NCBI GenBank assembly: GCA_029204225.1
Contig: CM055095.1
Location: forward strand, 24,165,641 to 24,229,640
Direction of reading: 5' to 3'
Length of the DNA: 64,000 nucleotides
From: Diphasiastrum complanatum
Lineage: Eukaryota; Streptophyta; Lycopodiopsida; Lycopodiales; Lycopodiaceae
Position numbers and translations under genes: made by a program. Of this stretch, positions 55,684-64,000 are shown in pieces; the first letter of the stretch is position 1; each line of letters begins with the position of its first letter. The notes below the pieces were generated by a model. That model was not told where the DNA came from. It saw nothing but the letters and a program-made list of their open reading frames with translations, and did no database searches.

Positions 55684-56488
55684 CCAGGTAAATATTTTGT
55701 ACATATCCAAAGTATGTGAATTGAGCACATATTCTTGTAAAATAGGGTGAGTTTGGGTTAGGTAGATCAAATTCCAATGACATGCATAAAGTCTAGTTGA
55801 TCTAGTATGACATGCAATGATGTTGACAATGTCTAGTGTGACATGCATGTAGAATTTCACATGGAATTGGTCAAATATGACCTAGTAGAAACTCGAGCTA
55901 TAATAAATGCATTATGTCCTAAGTTTACATTGAGACATGCAAGATATGCAAATACTCTAAGGGACACATGCATGCAGTTTTGTAGGTTCATAGTTAAGAA
56001 TTTGATATTTGGAGAAAGTAGGTGGAAGCTAGGTGCAATCTGTGCATGCAAGCAGTTAGGTGTCAAGATAATAGTAGTTTGCACTTGAATAGGTGTAGGA
56101 TATGCATTGAATGCAAGGAGTACCACGAATCTAGACTCTCCTATATATGTACATATCATTCTCACTCATTTATAATAAAGAATCAAGCATTTGTAATGTC
56201 ATAATGTCAAATTTGGATCTCATGCAATCTTGCTTGTAATTGTATTCTCTCTCTAACTCGGATTTTGTGTCTTCTTCATACACAATCTTGCTTGTGTACT
56301 TTCCCTTTTTTTGAGTAATTAATGTAGCTTTGATCTATCGCATTCTAGATTGTGCTCTAGCCATAATTTTGTTGGTAGATTGCATGATTGCTCTGCAGGT
56401 GATCTGTGTGCCATCACAAAACATGGTAAAGATCATTCACACATTTCTTGTGGTTCCCCACACGTGTGAAATTTCTTGAATTTCATCA
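55684..56488 (+). repeat. 5' LTR of copia B, rich in CATGCA
   Basis: Ends TTTCATCA just before a primer-binding site. Holds a TATA box CTATATATG (56141-56149) about 340 bp before the LTR end and at least seven CATGCA words (55780-56060). The left end is uncertain, as the LARD insertion may lie inside this LTR. Confidence 0.65.
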
Positions 56489-56501
56489 TGGTATCAGAGC
56501 C
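56489..56501 (+). promoter_or_regulatory. Copia B primer-binding site
   Basis: TGGTATCAGAGCC, an exact match, directly after the LTR end. Confidence 0.92.
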
Positions 56502-57579
56502 ATACCATGCTTTGAATGCTACTAACATCAGGTGTTTGAAGGATTCTGTGACAATTCAAGCTAGGAAGCTGTTTAGCAGTGTTTTGCTATCTATTGCTGA
56601 GCAATTTTTTGGTGAATGAGGCTAGAATTGATATTTTTAGTTCAGAACAGAGGAGGTACGGAATTCTGACATTTCACACATGTGAAAACCAGAATACTTC
56701 ATTTGACTCTATTTCCTTGGTGCTAGGTCCAAAGTACTAACACTATAGCTTGTTGGAAAGCTAGAAGAGCCTTCTTTCCATTGCAATTAGTTTCAATTCA
56801 TTCTGATGACCCTAGTAGGAGTTATAAGCTCTTAAAGAGGGGTAGGGAGAGACCTAAAACCCGAGTGGACACTTTTTGAATTGATTATATTGCATGCATG
56901 ATTCTTCATTCACAGGTTTTTGGTACTTAATTTGAGATAGGATTGGATAAGTCAAGATTATGTTGTCATAGTCACATCATTTCACACAAAGGGTTGTGTT
57001 AGAGTTAAATGTGTTTTCTAAAGTGTTTTTCATTCATTTGAAACTCGTGGTAAAATTTGACATCAGAATTGTAAGTGCTTCATTAGAAGATTGAGGCTAG
57101 ATCCAAATTCAAAGTGATTGATTTTCTATTGTGAGCAAGGACTCACATAACTGTTGCAAGTTTTTGCATAGGATTTGGTAGAATAACCAATTGTTTTTGG
57201 TTCCTATTGCAAAAGAGAAGAAACACATTAACAAATCCATTATTTGTGTATACCAATTCAGCACTTGAGATCTAGACAGAGTCATGTAACACATTGTTTC
57301 ATACAATTTGAGTGTATCCAAGTCAATAGTGTTGTCTTTAAGCATTTCACACATGCCAAAATAAGAAAGTACCAAAATTTGTCTGTACTCCAATTCAAGT
57401 TGAGAGGTTGATCTAGTTTGTCTTGTTTTGGTGGAATATTTGAGACCTGTCTCAAATTCAGTTGCAAGATTTTGCATAGGATTTGGTAGTACACCCAATT
57501 GATTTGGTTCCTATAGTAAAAAGAAGCAAGACACTCAATTCCATTTTTGTTGTCCAAATTACAAAGAGTCTTCACATAC
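56502..57579 (+). other. Copia B leader, non-coding
   Basis: About 1.1 kb between primer-binding site and gag start. A diverged repeat is visible: a block with TTTTGCATAGGATTTGGTAG, GGTTCCTAT and AAGAAGCA-like words occurs near 57160-57220 and again near 57470-57530. No coding sequence supported. Confidence 0.6.
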
Positions 57580-58290
57580 ATGGCATCTGTAGGAGATTTT
57601 CTCTTTGAAGCTAGTGAGAGACTAGATACCTTCAACTATTTAGTTTGGAAGGATAGAATAGAGTCTTTGTTGATTCTTTATGGTGTAATGGACATAGTAT
57701 TGGAAATTGAAGTTGAACCTGAAGCTTATGATGAGGCTCAGAGATTCAAGAAGAGAGCAAGAATTACTCTTCAAATCATCAAATTGAACATCTCTGATGA
57801 GATGTTGAGAGAAATAAGTCCATGTACCTCAGCCAAGCAGACTTGGAAAACCAGTAAGAACAATTTTGAAGCAAAGATCACATCAAGACTTTTTACTCTT
57901 AGAAATTAGATCTTTTCAGGTTTTCACAGAGTTGATGAAAGTGCTTTAAGTTTTGTAATGAGAGTTAAAGATCTTCACAGAGAGATAGCATGCATAGGAG
58001 ATACTCTAGAGAATAGTCAACTTGTTCAAGTAGCCCTTAATGGACTTAGAGAAGAATATGCAAATGTTGTGCAAACTTATGCTATCAAGGAGGAGCTACC
58101 ATCTATGGAGGCTCTACATGATATTCTTATTGCTGAAGAATGCAAGCAAAAGAACAAGTTGCCGAAGATCAACACACTTTCAAGGAAGGATGGTGGTTGT
58201 GGCAAAGATCACTTTGCCAAGATCAAGTCAAGAGGGAGCAAGCCTTCACCAAGGACAAATCAAAGGACAAAGACAAAGGAGTAGAAGATG
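57580..58290 (+). pseudogene. Copia B gag
   Basis: ATG at 57580: MASVGDFLFEASERLDTFNY, WKDRIESLLILYGVMDIVLE and RITLQIIKLNISDEMLREI. A TAG at about 57907 splits it; MRVKDLHREIACIGDTLENS, VQVALNGLREEYANV and AEECKQKN follow. No complete zinc knuckle is visible. Its closest relative here is the minus-strand gag at 60860-61400. Confidence 0.85.
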
Positions 58291-58996
58291 ATTCAACTCA
58301 TTCTTCAATCTTCAAGAAGAAGACTCAAGAAGATCAAGCCAATTTTACCATAAAAAATTCACATGCAAGTTGTGGAGATGCATCTCTCATGATGTCTAGC
58401 TTCTCCTCTTTACCCTTTAATGATGTATCTTGGTTTATTGATAGTGGTGCTACATCTTAGATGAGTTACACCAAAGATTCTTTTGATTCTATTGAATTTG
58501 TTCTAGATCCTAACAAATTAATATACACAACTGTTGGTGATGCATGCTCAATTGAAGGAGTTGGGATTTGTTTCTTGAATCTTGCATCTTCTGTGAGTTT
58601 ATCACTTTCCAATGTACTTTATGTTCCTAATGTCGCAAAGAATGTGATTAGTGTTGGAAAGTTATTTGATGATGGTTTTGAAGTGGAATTCAATGTCAAT
58701 AATGTTCTATAAAGAAAGGTGATAAGATTCTAGCAAGTAGATCTAGATATGGAGGCATTTTCAAGCTAGATGTGCATGAGAATGCAAGTACTTGTGATTT
58801 TGCATTGATGACTTGTGTTTCCAAGGAGAAAGTATGGCATAGGAGGTTGCATGTTTTCAATTTCAAATCTATGTCTTCAATAGTCAAGGAAATCAAGCCG
58901 AGATTGGCTTATTCTATGGCAAAATCACATATGGATCCATATTTGATGTCTTCTACCAAGTCAAAACATTCTATCATCAACAAGCAAGGAAGTTGA
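58291..58996 (+). pseudogene. Copia B protease and pre-integrase, truncated
   Basis: DVSWFIDSGATS is the protease active site, followed by a TAG where the family has H-M. Then ACSIEGVGICFLNLASS, LSNVLYVPNVAKNVISVGKL, a frame change and KVWHRRLHVFNFKSMSSI, the start of the pre-integrase domain. Integrase does not follow; after about 58990 the similarity ends. Confidence 0.82.
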
Positions 58997-59084
58997 CTCT
59001 TGCTTTTCTACTCTTATTGATGGTTTCACAAGTAACCAATGGCTATGTCTTGTCTCTTCAAGTTTCATGGTGCATGTATATTTT

Positions 59085-60395
59085 CGCAAAGGGATTCTCT
59101 CAGAGATATGGTACTGACTATTCTAAGACCTTCTCTTTTGTCATGAAACATTCGTCCCTACATTTACTATCTGCATATGCAGCTACTTATGATCTTAGGA
59201 TTCACATTGTGGATGAGAAGACAACCTTCTTGCATGGTGAGCTAGACGAGGAAGTCTACATGGATCAACCCCCAGGATATGTCTCGAATTCACTTCCTAC
59301 TTATGCATGCAGAATGCATAGGAGTATCTATGGTCTGAAGCAGTCAGCGCGACAATGGTACAAAAAGAAAGATTAAGCCCTGAAATCCTTAGGATTCAAG
59401 CCACTAATGGCTGATTCCAATGTCTATGTGAGAAGTATAAGGGAAGTACAAGGGAAGCTCCTTAGATCCTGCTTACAAATCCTAAACACACAGAATAACC
59501 CACTGGGGAGAAACCACCCAACCAAGTAGAAGCCTCCAATCAATCTCTAGAAGCCTCACCCCCAAGCCAAGGAAGAAGAAGCATGAATGTAGAGTGAGAG
59601 CCTGGTAATGAATCATGAACCATGATGAGGAGTAGGGCGAGTTTGGACCCATTATATAGAGCCAAAAGCATCCTGGGCACACAGCCATGCATAGCCCTAT
59701 GTTCCCTATACATAGATTCACCTAGAATCGAGTCCCATGCATGGACCAACTATTCATAGAATTGTTATTGATAACTCTACACATGCATACACTGTCTCAT
59801 ACCTTGTCTAAACTCCATTTAGTGTGTTCTGGGCCTCACAAGGATATTAGTTACTTTTGGGTCATGTCCAGTATGACGTGGCATAACTAACAGCTTGTTT
59901 CACTGGAGTACCATGTATCCAAGACTAGGAGTATATTGTATCCTATGTACTGGTCATGGAAAAAACATGAAGATCATTATTGTAACTGTGTATGTGGACG
60001 ACACTCTGATACTTTGCAGGAGTGAGAATCTTATTGTTGAAGTGAAGAATGATATCTCGAAACATTTCGAGATTGCAGATCTTTACCTTGGTTTACAGAT
60101 TGATAGGGGCTATGAGGGAGGTAAATTGTACCTTCATTAGTCCAAATATACCCAGAAAATCTTAGAAGATTTTGGGATGCTGAATTGCAAAGGAGCGAAT
60201 ACTCCAATGCTTGCAGGAATTGTACTGATGAACGATTGGAGGACTGAAGAAGATAGAGATTTGATGCAGCTTACACCATATAAGCTGATTGGATCGTTGA
60301 TGTACTTGCAGATAACACACGTCCTGACAATGCTTATGCCATGTTCAGGATGAGCCAATTCTGTACAAATCCAAGTGCTCCCCCTTGACCGCAAA
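59085..60395 (+). pseudogene. Copia A-type RT fragment, interrupted
   Basis: Begins inside RT at FAKGFSQRYGTDYSKTFSF, with HIVDEKTTFLHGELDEEVYM, YGLKQSARQWYKKKD. It breaks at about 59428 and resumes at about 59935 with KIIIVTVYVDDTLILCRSEN (YVDD intact), YLGLQIDRGYEGGKLYL and LNCKGANTPMLAG, then degrades by 60395. It is close to copia A (29244-29700) but in the other orientation. Stops near 59375 and 60139. Confidence 0.85.
59428..59935. other. About 500 bp insertion in RT fragment
   Basis: Non-coding sequence splitting the RT between SNVYVR and the YVDD box. It contains a TATA-like ATTATATAGAGCC near 59650. CTATG occurs just before the break (about 59426) and again near 59956, a weak target-duplication candidate; the ends do not show clear TG...CA. 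It may be a solo LTR or another small insertion. Confidence 0.45.
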
Positions 60396-60569
60396 GGGGC
60401 TGGTACCAGGGGACATTAAGCATTTAGACATTTACCACTTATGTCCACTTTGAACAAAGTCTCACTTCTACTTATGGGATTTCTTTGAGCGTGGGTTGTG
60501 GCACCACTTTGCCATTTCAACACTCCCCCCCAAAGTGGGGCACATGTCACGTTGCCTACTCTGATACCA
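60396..60569 (-). promoter_or_regulatory. Spacer ending in a primer-binding-site-like word
   Basis: Non-coding. At 60559-60569 the minus strand reads TGGTATCAGAG, directly after an LTR end (TGTAGGAG at 60570 on the plus strand). No gag follows on the minus strand, so only the LTR-PBS junction of an element is kept. Confidence 0.6.
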
Positions 60570-60690
60570 TGTAGGAGTTCGGTGGGCCTTCAACAAATAC
60601 AACTTAACCTTTCTGGTTTAGAGGTTGCACCATGATGCAACTTAACCTTTCTGGTTCAGAGGTTGCACGAAAATCATGGAACATTTTTGC
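60570..60690 (-). repeat. LTR end fragment F, copy 1
   Basis: Begins TGTAGGAGTTCGGTGGGCC and shares its first 49 bp, with a few differences, with 63124-63172. A unit of about 37 bp with CAACTTAACCTTTCTGG and AGAGGTTGCAC is tandemly repeated here. Confidence 0.7.
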
Positions 60691-60699
60691 CCCTTCCGT

Positions 60700-60805
60700 G
60701 AGCCGCATTCTGGGATTCCGTCCCCGGACGCCTGGCTGCCCAGCGCCTGATTGATCTTTTCGTGAATTCTTCTCTTTCGTCTAGTTTCATTTCGTATGCT
60801 CGAGT
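60700..60805 (+). repeat. Copia LTR fragment matching the window's right end
   Basis: About 50 bp (60742-60795, with GATCTTTTCGTGAATTCTTC) is the reverse complement of 63950-64000 with few differences. The latter belongs to the LTR of a minus-strand copia A-like element, so this is a plus-strand LTR piece, possibly the 3' LTR of the RT fragment at 59085-60395. Confidence 0.55.
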
Positions 60806-60859
60806 TTGTTCATCTTGGAGAGTTTATAGCTTTGTCTAGATTCTTCAGAAATAAGAATT

Positions 60860-61400
60860 CCTTGGAGAGTTTCTAGATTAGGCAACTCCTCTTTAATAGC
60901 AAAAGATTGAACAAGATTATCATAGTCATCTCTCAAGCCATTCAGTATACTTGAACTAGCTCATCTTGGTTAATAGTAACACCAACACATGAAAGTTCTC
61001 TATGTAAATCTTTAACTCTCAGAACATAGTTAGATGCACTCTCTTCACTTCTTTGGAAACTTTGGAAAATCTGATTCCTAAGAGTGAGTATTCTAGAAGT
61101 ATTCTTTGCATCATAGATGGCCTTTAGTGCATCCCAAGCTTCTTTGGGTATAGTGCAAGATCCTATCTCTCTCAAAATTTTATTAGATACATTCATCTTA
61201 ATGAAATGTAGAGCCATTCTAGCTCTTTTTTTGTACTTAAGAATTTCAGCCTGTGCTTGAGGCTCCTCCTCAACACCAAGCATAATATCCATAACATCCT
61301 GGAGTATCAAGATAGACTCCATTCTGAAATTCCAAGTTGAGTAATTAGAAGTGTTTAGTCTTTCACTGGCTTCTAGAAGATATCCTCCCTGAGATGCCAT
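60860..61400 (-). pseudogene. Copia B-like gag, minus strand
   Basis: ATG at 61400: MASQGGYLLEASERLNTSNY, WNFRMESILILQDVMDIML, RARMALHFIKMNVSNKILRE and AWDALKAIYDAKNTSRILTL, then VLRVKDLHRELSCVGV. An open frame of 152 codons, the best preserved gag in the window, truncated at about 60860. No primer-binding site was found upstream. Confidence 0.85.
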
Positions 61401-62244
61401 TTTAATAAAGACTTCTTAGTTATTGGAGTGAGATATGTTTGAGCTTGTTCCAATTAGACTTAAAGTTGTTGCTCTCTTTCACTATAGGTGTTTTCAAGGA
61501 TGTACTACCTTCCTATGCGAAACACTTGCAACTGTATTTGAGATGACTCTAAAATATTCCACAAAACAAGTTCAATAGATCAGACACACAAAGTGGATTG
61601 AGACACTTTGGCTAGTTTGAATCCTACTTTTGGCACATGTGAAATGCATCAAAAGAAAACACAATTGACTCTCAGAAGGCTCAAAAGGTGTTCGTTACTT
61701 CAAACTCAGTCTTATGGCATGAGGTAGCTACAAAACTTTGGTTCTTCATCATTGATTGTGAGGAGAGGTACACATATTTATGGAGTTTGAGGTAGCTTGA
61801 GGTAGAACCACATCTATCCATTCCAAAATGACAAGTAAAGTGACATCTAGAGTCTATGTGACATTTGTCACTTGCCATGCATTAAATTCTACCAACTTTT
61901 TACAAGTGTACTAGTTCTGACTAACAAAGTACAAATCATCATGCATGTGTCCATTATACTTTGTGCATGCCTTGCATGTCACTATGGATCACTTACAATA
62001 AATGCATGTGAATTGCCACGAGTTCTACAAGCATGAAGTTGCCAACTCTATGTCTACAAACTTATGCAAGTTGTATTCTTCAATCTAGACATTACATAAC
62101 CATGCAGCTCGAGTTCTATGTAGGCCAAACTTGGCATTTTGCATTTATGAGCTACATACTTGCATGGTACAACATTTGTAGCAAACCAAGAAATCAATAT
62201 GATTTGTTTTTCCAATTTTAACACTCAGTAATTCTATTCATGCA
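61401..62244 (-). other. Upstream flank of gag B, CATGCA-containing
   Basis: Probably leader and LTR remains of the minus-strand copia B copy. CATGCA or TGCATG words occur at least eight times between 61875 and 62110. No coding sequence supported; LTR ends not identified. Confidence 0.45.
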
Positions 62245-63123
62245 AATAAAAGTTTACTTTGGCATTATAGACTTGGTCACTTGAATCATGCTGTTGTACA
62301 ACAAATGTCTAGACAATCTATTGTTCTTGATCTCGAAAGTTGAGTTACCTGTCTAGTTGGTAAACCGACTAGAAAACCATTTAAATTAAGCCATCAACAT
62401 ATTGCAAGAGGATTGTTAGACATTGTACATTCAAACATTTGTGGCCCGATGAGAAATCCTTCACTGAAGGATGCAAAGTATTTTATAACTTTTATTGATG
62501 AATTCTCCAGAAGGAGTATGGTGTACTTTATAAAAAAGAAATCAGAAGCCTTTAACTGCTTCAGAATCTTCAAGGAGCGTGCGGAAAAGGACACTGGAAG
62601 GACGATCAAGGCCCTAAGGTCAGACAATGGTGGAGAATATATCTCTGTCGAGTTTAAGAAGTACTGCCAAAGCCAAGGCATTGAGCAACAATTCATCACT
62701 CCTTATAGTCTTCAGTCTAATGGCTTAGCCAAGAGGAAGAACCGTACCCTGGTTGAATCAGCCAAATGTATGGTAACGCATGCATCGCTGTCCAAGAGAT
62801 TTTGGGCCGAAGCTGTCTCCACTGCAACTTACATCCAGAACAGATATTCGACCAAGGCCCTCTCAAGCAAGACACCCCACGAGGTGTGGATAGGCTCTAA
62901 GCCTTCTATGAAGAACTTAAGAGTGTTTCGATGCGTTGCCTATGCGTAGATTTCAAAAGACACGAGGAAGAAATTGGACTTCCAAGGTCTCAAGACCATC
63001 CTGATTAGATATACTTAATCTGATAATACATACAAGCAGTATGATCCCAATACCCAACAGATCTTGTATAGCCGAGATATAGTCTTTATGGAGGATCAGC
63101 CCACGTTGCTTGCTCTAATATCA
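62245..63123 (+). pseudogene. Copia C integrase, plus strand
   Basis: Starts with a degraded pre-integrase (YRLGHLNHAVVQQM), then VGKPTRKPFKLSHQH. Integrase 62413-62949: IVHSNICGPMRNPSLKDAKY (N where the first catalytic D should be), ALRSDNGGEYISVEFKKY with the second D, SNGLAKRKNRTLVESAK (K replacing the catalytic E). VWIGSKPSMKNLRVF and a stop follow, then QQILYSRDIVFMEDQP. Two of three catalytic residues are replaced, so it is dead despite a long open frame. Relative of 21495-22706. Confidence 0.88.
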
Positions 63124-63172
63124 TGTAGGCATTCAGTGGGCCTTCAACGGATACAACTTAACCTTTCTGGTT
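63112..63172 (-). repeat. LTR end fragment F, copy 2, with PBS-like word
   Basis: GCTCTAATATCA (63112-63123, minus TGATATTAGAGC) resembles a decayed primer-binding site beside TGTAGGCATTC at 63124. The 49 bp LTR end matches copy 1 at 60570. At 63172 it switches abruptly to copia gag. Confidence 0.6.
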
Positions 63173-63690
63173 CCTTCTGCTTGCTGATCATGATCCTGGT
63201 TGTAGGATCCTTTGCTAGCAGTGTTTTGGTTGTCTGGAAGGATCTAGGTAAGGCTCTCAACAGATAAGGGAGCTGCTTCTCTATTGACACTGCATTTTCT
63301 GCTCCAAAATTGTGTAGTGAAAGGAATAGATCCTTCATCTTCCTAACAAAAGAAGTGAGCTCTTTGCCATCCCACTGTAGGTTTGTCAGCTGATCTTCAA
63401 GTATCATTATCTGACTGCATGATTTCGTCTGAAATCTTATGAGTAGTATATCCCACATCTCTTTTGCTTTAGAGAGTGTATTTGTGTAGCTCCTTACCTA
63501 TTGTTGTAGGCATCTCCTCGGTGCCATCTACCCAAGGGAATAATCCTTCTCCCTTCAGTATCAGCGAGTTCTTAACCTTCCATGCTAGGAAGTTAGATCC
63601 TAATGAATCCAAAACTGTACAGATCTTGGATTGTATGTTGCTAATTGAAGCGATTTCTCTTGAATTTGTGTTCTCACTTGTTAATGGTTC
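63173..63690 (-). pseudogene. Copia A-like gag, minus strand
   Basis: Reads ISNIQ-like N-terminus near 63640, then FPWVDGTEEMPTT, and after a deletion MWDILLIRFQTKSCSQIMIL, LTNLQWDGKELTSFVRKMKD and LLRALPRSFQTTKTLLAKDP. Closely related to the gag of copia A (32151-32624). Internal deletion around 63478 and a break at 63173. Confidence 0.85.
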
Positions 63691-63756
63691 TTAGTTTGAA
63701 TGCTTAGCTTCCTAGATCTGATAGCTTTTTTGGCTATGTCAGACTATGACAAGGCA

Positions 63757-63768
63757 GCTCTGATACCA
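63757..63768 (-). promoter_or_regulatory. tRNA-iMet primer-binding site
   Basis: Minus strand TGGTATCAGAGC, exact, one base from the LTR end CATCA at 63770. Confidence 0.92.
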
Positions 63769-63769
63769 C

Positions 63770-64000
63770 TGATGGAAAAATCCTAGATGTGCAAATTGTG
63801 CAAATTCAAAATTCCACTAAAATATGGAAACAAATTGATATAAATTTCTCGAACGATTCGCAAACAATTTCGCAAAACTATTCTAATCACGAATAATTTC
63901 TACTCGAGAACAATTCATGATCCAATCAAGCTCTGCAATGAAACGAAACAAAATGAAACTAGATGAAAGAGAAGAATTCACGAGAAGATCAATTAGGCTC
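63770..64000 (-). repeat. 5' LTR of the copia A-like element, partial
   Basis: Plus strand starts TGATGGAAAAATCC. Sequence rich in TTCGCAAA/GAACGA words, as in the copia A LTR, but not alignable with it over long stretches. Runs off the window end. Confidence 0.75.

Overview
This window is nuclear DNA of a land plant, most likely a seed plant with a large, repeat-rich genome. Reasons: at least seven primer-binding sites match the 3' end of plant initiator-methionine tRNA (TGGTATCAGAGC and close variants), Ty1/copia and Ty3/gypsy retrotransposons fill most of the sequence, and the few host-gene pieces have short GT-AG introns and belong to plant families (a chloroplast FTSHI1/ARC1-like protein, cytosolic ribosomal protein L13, an LRR receptor kinase). 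I could not name a species. I saw no bacterial-type operons, CRISPR arrays, rRNA or tRNA genes. Every long coding region I found carries stops, frameshifts, truncations or insertions.

Layout. 1-590: the 5' end of a minus-strand copia element. 590-8.7 kb: a decayed plus-strand gypsy element (protease to integrase) followed by a 3 kb sense-strand accessory coding region (5001-8007) of unknown function. 8.8-12.1 kb: a host-gene island with a two-exon minus-strand gene fragment, an LRR receptor-kinase fragment, two near-perfect palindromes and a two-exon plus-strand fragment. 12.2-15.4 kb: a minus-strand copia element cut off just before its RT catalytic box. 16.2-17.5 kb: the 5' end of a plus-strand LTR element.

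17.6-37.8 kb is a nested stack. A minus-strand copia element (family C) carries a 296 bp Mutator-like MITE in its RT, a roughly 2.7 kb insertion between INT and RT, and a gypsy element (22707-36964, imperfect 5 bp target duplication) in its protease/pre-integrase region. That gypsy element carries a 6,382 bp copia element (27393-33774, identical 5 bp target duplication) in its own protease gene. The gypsy 3' LTR/pol junction has suffered a roughly 444 bp inversion.

37.8-39.8 kb: a plus-strand copia integrase piece and an LTR with a (TA)n(GA)n(TA)n expansion. 39.9-40.5 kb: an intron-containing RPL13 pseudogene. 44.1-45.9 kb: the N-terminal part of an FTSHI1 pseudogene. 48.2-49.3 kb: a gypsy protease/gag remnant. 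49.9-55.7 kb: a GC-rich LTR element with no coding capacity (LARD-like). 55.7-64 kb: a mosaic of copia fragments (families A, B and C) in both orientations.

There is no working pathway here. The interest lies in the insertion history, the accessory coding region, LTR regulatory motifs (arrays of CATGCA) and the gene fragments caught between elements. Family letters A-E are my own labels, based on protein similarity seen within this window.
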